A stretch of DNA of 18,492 nucleotides, from positions 1 through 18,492 of the forward strand of contig LKUH01000510.1 in assembly GCA_001412425.1 (NCBI GenBank), given 5' to 3'. Positions 15,493-18,492 of the stretch are shown here, one piece after another (the stretch's first letter is position 1; each line of letters begins with the position of its first letter). Origin of the DNA: Candidatus Cloacimonas sp. SDB (GTDB taxonomy: Bacteria; Cloacimonadota; Cloacimonadia; Cloacimonadales; TCS61). Below the pieces are notes generated by a model that made no database searches, was not told where the DNA came from, and was given only the letters and a program-made list of their open reading frames with translations. The position numbers and the translations under genes were made by a program.

Positions 15493-16038
15493 TCATTTTT
15501 TATCTTTTGAACTTATATATACAAGCTTGGCTAAATTATTATGTATAGAGCCGTCAATCCTTACTGTTTCAGTTTCTGCCACAAATCCACCAATCAGGCT
15601 CGGATCAATTAATAAGGTTTCTTCCACTTGGCATTCTAATATTTTTTCAATTTGTTTAATAATTTTCTGTATTATTTCATCATCATGCTTAAATGCCAGG
15701 GTTAAATTTATTTTTACTTTATTATTTTCCTCTAAGATCATATTTTCCAGTTCGGTTAGAATCTCAATTATTATATTGAATCTATGCTTTTTAATCAGAA
15801 TTTCACAGAGATTTCTCCAGATTTCACTTTGGTTAAGTTTTGTAGAAATCTGTGCGGCAAGTTTTAACCTTTCTTGCAAAGGATAAAGAAAGGAATTTAA
15901 TGCAACTATGAAGTCTTTATTCTCAGTTAAGCTAGATCTTAAGCTTTTAACGTCATCCCGCAAAAGATTATAGTCTTTTTTATTTACATTAAGAAGTATT
16001 GCTTTCGCATATCTTTGTGCTACCAGAATGTTCTTCAC
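15493..16038 (-). CDS. atpH: F-type ATP synthase delta subunit (OSCP)
   Basis: Peripheral-stalk subunit joining the b dimer to the top of F1. The N-terminal A-Q-R-Y-A-K-A-I-L helix, a six-helix bundle region (to about residue 105), and the C-terminal D-P-S-L-I-G-G-F motif near 144-151 are characteristic. Length (181 aa) is typical. The ATG overlaps the atpF stop by four bases (ATGA type), so translation is coupled. Confidence 0.95.
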   Translation of the reverse strand: MKNILVAQRYAKAILLNVNKKDYNLLRDDVKSLRSSLTENKDFIVALNSFLYPLQERLKLAAQISTKLNQSEIWRNLCEILIKKHRFNIIIEILTELENMILEENNKVKINLTLAFKHDDEIIQKIIKQIEKILECQVEETLLIDPSLIGGFVAETETVRIDGSIHNNLAKLVYISSKDKK

Positions 16039-16517
16039 TTATTTTCACTTTCCTTAATCAGCTTATCCAGCAGTTTCAGGTCCTGTTTCTGGTCAATTTT
16101 CTGGGAAAGAAACTTTTCTGATAATTTTGACACCAGTTCTGCAAGTTCACTTTCGATCTCCAGCTTAACTTTTTCTTTTTTATGTAAAAGCTGAGCTTCA
16201 GTCTCACTGATAATCTTTCTTTCCTTATCTTTTGCTTCCTTAATAATGTCTGCTGCCTGATTTTCTGCATCTTTGCGGGAAGCTTGCTTCATTTTTCTGA
16301 TTTCAACTGCAGATTTTTTTAATTCTTCCTCCGTTTTCTGAACCTTCTTTTCTGCTTCCTGTCTTAACTTTTCTGCCTCATCAAGATCTGAACCGATTTT
16401 AGCCTGTCTGTCTTCCAGGAACTTTTTTATCGGTTTATAAAGAAGTTTATTCAGAATTATCAGCAAAAGAACAAAATTCAATATAACAATTAGAGAAGCA
16501 TAATTTATTGTTATCAT
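16035..16517 (-). CDS. atpF: F-type ATP synthase b subunit
   Basis: Peripheral-stalk stator. One N-terminal membrane segment (about residues 5-24, A-S-L-I-V-I-L-N-F-V-L-L-L) is followed by K-P-I-K-K-F-L-E-D-R and a long, highly charged coiled coil to the end. Length (160 aa) is typical of a single b subunit, and no b-prime paralogue is present, so a homodimer is expected. GGAG about seven bases before the ATG supports the start. It is separated from the single c gene by 56 bases, one of the larger gaps in the operon. Confidence 0.95.
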   Translation of the reverse strand: MITINYASLIVILNFVLLLIILNKLLYKPIKKFLEDRQAKIGSDLDEAEKLRQEAEKKVQKTEEELKKSAVEIRKMKQASRKDAENQAADIIKEAKDKERKIISETEAQLLHKKEKVKLEIESELAELVSKLSEKFLSQKIDQKQDLKLLDKLIKESENK

Positions 16518-16573
16518 AAATTCTCCAGTTTAGCTACTTTTAATTGTGATCCAGTAGAAATGAAAAACTCTGC

Positions 16574-16825
16574 TTATGTGGAAAAAATAAGTAAGAGCGC
16601 AATAACCAGAGAATAAATTCCGGTAGATTCCGAAACAGCCTGTCCAACCAGCATTGTTCTTGTGATTAAACTGGCATTTTCAGGTGATCTGGCAATCCCT
16701 TCGCAGGCTTTTCCAGCTACAAAACCCTCACCAAGTCCTGGACCCAAAGCACCCATTCCCATACATAAACCTGCACCCAGCAATGCTGAGGCCTTAACAA
16801 TTCCTTCTGCTAATGTTAAATCCAT
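16574..16825 (-). CDS. atpE: F-type ATP synthase c subunit, single hairpin, Na+-type two-carboxylate motif
   Basis: An 83-residue proteolipid of two transmembrane helices joined by a polar loop (R-S-P at 46-48). Helix 2 has the Na+-binding set Glu66-Ser67-Thr68 and Tyr71 (E-S-T-G-I-Y), as in Ilyobacter tartaricus c. On helix 1 the position that is Gln32 in Ilyobacter is Glu33 here (G-P-G-L-G-E-G), the two-carboxylate arrangement described for the Fusobacterium nucleatum Na+ c ring. Na+ coupling is therefore likely from family knowledge, not shown. A strong GGAGG lies four bases before the ATG, consistent with high expression. It lies 23 bases after the tripled c gene. Confidence 0.95.
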   Translation of the reverse strand: MDLTLAEGIVKASALLGAGLCMGMGALGPGLGEGFVAGKACEGIARSPENASLITRTMLVGQAVSESTGIYSLVIALLLIFST

Positions 16826-16848
16826 GATTCCTCCATTTATTTAATCTC

Positions 16849-17601
16849 TTATAAGGCAAATATTAATAAAAAAGAAACAACTAAAGAGTATATAGCGGTA
16901 GACTCTGATACAGCTGCTCCCAGAAACATCGTTCTCATTATGGTTGATTTTTCATGTGAAAATCTGCCCACCATATTGCTGGCCTTTCCAGCTACATATC
17001 CAATTCCTGACCCTGGCCCCAGCGTGCCGAATCCTATTGATAATCCGGCTCCGATAATGGCCAGGGTTTTCACGATTATCCTGCCGGTGGAAATATCTGC
17101 TGGCTGTACAGGTATTGAGTATATCAATAAAAATGCCACAACAAGCGCAAAAATTGCCGAAGTCTGCGATAATGCCTGCCCAATTAACATATTGCCCATG
17201 ATGGAATTACTTTCTTTCGGCATTCTGGCCACAGCGTTACAAGCCTGTCCTCCAGCATAACCAGCACCCAGTGAAGGACCAATAGAACCAAGACCCATGG
17301 CTAGGCCGGCAGCTAGATAAGAGGCTGCTCTATACCAGCCTCCCTCAGGAAGATCAGATCTTCCATAGATCAGAAGCATTGAAATAACCAAAGCGAAAAT
17401 GCCTGCAGTCTGAGCTGCTGCCTGACCTATCAGCATCGTTCTGAATAGCTGATCGTTTGCTTTGGGTTGCCTTACCAGGCCATAAGCGCTTTCGCCTGCA
17501 ATAATCCCCGATCCTATACCTGTAGTAATTGCACCTAAACCCACACTAATGCCAGCTCCTAAAAAAGCTGCCATCTGGATATGTTCATTCGTTAGTACCA
17601 T
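16849..17601 (-). CDS. Tripled c-type proteolipid (three fused hairpins, one ion site)
   Basis: About 250 residues with six transmembrane helices forming three tandem c-type hairpins, at about residues 8-80, 92-162 and 178-250, joined by short linkers around 81-91 and 163-177. Numbering is from the ATG at 17604. Each hairpin has its own glycine-rich first helix and a polar loop (R-Q-P 45-47, R-M-P 127-129, R-F-S 214-216). At the ion-binding Glu position hairpin 1 has Gln65 (Q-T-A-G-I-F) and hairpin 2 has Gln147 (Q-T-S-A-I-F). Hairpin 3 keeps Glu234-Ser235-Thr236 and Tyr239. The helix-1 partner residue is Ser32, Ala114 and Ile201, so no second carboxylate exists. It directly follows atpB (TAATG overlap); GGAG favours the second ATG, 17601, as the start. 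It is probably a rotor component together with the single c. Confidence 0.93.
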   Translation of the reverse strand: MVLTNEHIQMAAFLGAGISVGLGAITTGIGSGIIAGESAYGLVRQPKANDQLFRTMLIGQAAAQTAGIFALVISMLLIYGRSDLPEGGWYRAASYLAAGLAMGLGSIGPSLGAGYAGGQACNAVARMPKESNSIMGNMLIGQALSQTSAIFALVVAFLLIYSIPVQPADISTGRIIVKTLAIIGAGLSIGFGTLGPGSGIGYVAGKASNMVGRFSHEKSTIMRTMFLGAAVSESTAIYSLVVSFLLIFAL

Positions 17602-17603
17602 CA

Positions 17604-18492
17604 TTACTCCACTATTTCAGCCCCGATATAGGATAGAGCCAACATGGTAAATACAAATGCCTGAATTGTTCCCACAAATATGCCAAAAAAAAGATTTAAG
17701 CCAACCGGGAAAATAACATAGTTAACCAGTGATGAGACAACGAGAATAATAATTGCACCACCAAGAATGTTTCCAAATAGACGAAAAGATATTGATACTA
17801 CCTTAGATACCTCTCCAACAATATCCAGAATAAAAAGGGGATTTTTATGAGGTAGATAATCCTGAATATGATTCCAGACACCTTTAAATTTAAATGCTGA
17901 GAAATGTACGATAACTATTACCATAAACCCTAAGCCCAGTGGAACATTTAAATTTCTGGTAGGCTCCATAAAGCCCGGTATCGGTATCATTCCGATCATA
18001 TTACAAATCCAGATAAATAAAAACAGAGTAACAATATAGGGGGTATAATTAGCCTTTTCCTTGCCTAGTGTTTCTATTACGAATTGTTCCAATGAAGTAT
18101 AGGTTAACTCGAACAGAATCTGGGGTTTAGAAGGTCTTTTTCTTAGAACAGAACGAACGAGAAAAATTATAACGATAAATAGCAAGTCAACTATAAGCAG
18201 CATACGAAGCAGCTGAAAAGTACCTATGGGTGTTATTTCCAAAGAGACTTTTTCAAAGATATCTTTTAATGTCAGATAGATCGAATTATTATAATGTTCT
18301 TCCGCCTCGGGCTTCTGTTTATAGAATTCATCTACCTGAAATTCTTCCGTTATCTTATCCTGGAGATCGTGCTTACTTTCAATTTGTCTGAAAATTAATT
18401 TTCCGTCTTTAAAGCCTAGTTCCAGTTCCTTTTGAAAACTGGAAGAAGCAAATACAAGCAGGATTTCCAGAATTAAAAAAAATAACAGTAGT
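17604..18492 (-). CDS. atpB: F-type ATP synthase a subunit (partial, N-terminus beyond window)
   Basis: Stator channel subunit that lets ions reach the c ring. The essential arginine is in S-F-R-L-F-G-N (codon 17781-17783) and the late I-Q-A-F-V-F-T-M-L-A helix is complete. A TTG at 18242 could be read as a start, but the frame is open to the window edge without a stop for another 83 codons. These encode a hydrophobic segment (L-L-L-F-F-L-I-L-E-I-L-L-V-F-A-S) and then about 60 polar, acidic residues before the first core helix. This resembles the signal peptide plus periplasmic extension of Bacteroidota-type AtpB. The true start lies right of the window. The stop overlaps the start of the tripled c gene by one base. 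Confidence 0.95.
   Translation of the reverse strand, partial: LLLFFLILEILLVFASSSFQKELELGFKDGKLIFRQIESKHDLQDKITEEFQVDEFYKQKPEAEEHYNNSIYLTLKDIFEKVSLEITPIGTFQLLRMLLIVDLLFIVIIFLVRSVLRKRPSKPQILFELTYTSLEQFVIETLGKEKANYTPYIVTLFLFIWICNMIGMIPIPGFMEPTRNLNVPLGLGFMVIVIVHFSAFKFKGVWNHIQDYLPHKNPLFILDIVGEVSKVVSISFRLFGNILGGAIIILVVSSLVNYVIFPVGLNLFFGIFVGTIQAFVFTMLALSYIGAEIVE

Noticed and set aside
16849..17601. Tripled c gene as an assembly artefact of collapsed or joined tandem repeats
   Set aside because: The three hairpins differ clearly in sequence, linkers and key residues, the frame is intact, and the gene is flanked tightly by atpB and the single c.
18240..18242. TTG as the start of atpB
   Set aside because: The reading frame continues upstream to the window edge with a signal-like hydrophobic segment, and no ribosome-binding site is evident before the TTG.

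Overview
The window is an AT-rich, gene-dense bacterial chromosome segment from a diderm (LPS-type outer membrane) organism. LolA, an LptE-like lipoprotein and an AtpB with a signal-peptide-like N-terminal extension, together with the gene mix, suggest an uncultured lineage of the Fibrobacterota-Chlorobiota-Bacteroidota neighbourhood, perhaps Cloacimonadota-like. That placement is inference only. No tRNA, rRNA, CRISPR array, insertion sequence or phage gene is visible, and no gene-free stretch exceeds about 100 bases.

Layout. (1) 38-2506, + strand: gpsA (glycerol-3-phosphate dehydrogenase) and a sodium:solute symporter. (2) 2595-9257, - strand: a compact, partly overlapping run reading lptE-like, rluB-like, ychF-like, ftsK, lolA, manC and a small SLOG-family gene, mostly envelope biogenesis and chromosome segregation. 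(3) 9258-10069: a perfect inverted repeat with TTGACA in both arms between divergent genes, then a + strand gene fusing an excisionase-like helix-turn-helix to a PTS EIIA domain, then a near-perfect ParB-binding parS palindrome between two convergent stop codons. (4) 10070-18492, - strand: a complete F-type ATP synthase operon in the order atpB, tripled c, single c, atpF, atpH, atpA, atpG, atpD, atpC, followed by a lipoprotein of the DUF4015 putative glycoside hydrolase family. atpB runs off the right edge.

Main discovery candidate: the ATP synthase has two different proteolipid genes. One encodes a single hairpin carrying a Na+-type, two-carboxylate motif (Glu33 with Glu66-Ser67-Thr68 and Tyr71). 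The other, just downstream of atpB, encodes three fused c hairpins in about 250 residues. Its first two hairpins have Gln (65 and 147) where the ion-binding Glu should be, and only the third keeps Glu234-Ser235-Thr236 and Tyr239. A rotor containing this protein would carry fewer ion sites than hairpins. This is analogous to, but different from, the Acetobacterium woodii hybrid rotor, whose c1 has two hairpins and one site. It would lower the ion/ATP ratio and favour ATP-driven Na+ export. The adjacent sodium symporter fits a sodium-based membrane economy.

Second, the parS site (TGTTTCACGTGAAACT) suggests the segment lies in the origin-proximal partition region of the chromosome. Two genes extend beyond their longest ATG/GTG/TTG-initiated frames and were re-bounded here: the DUF4015 lipoprotein, whose signal peptide lies upstream of any ATG, and atpB.
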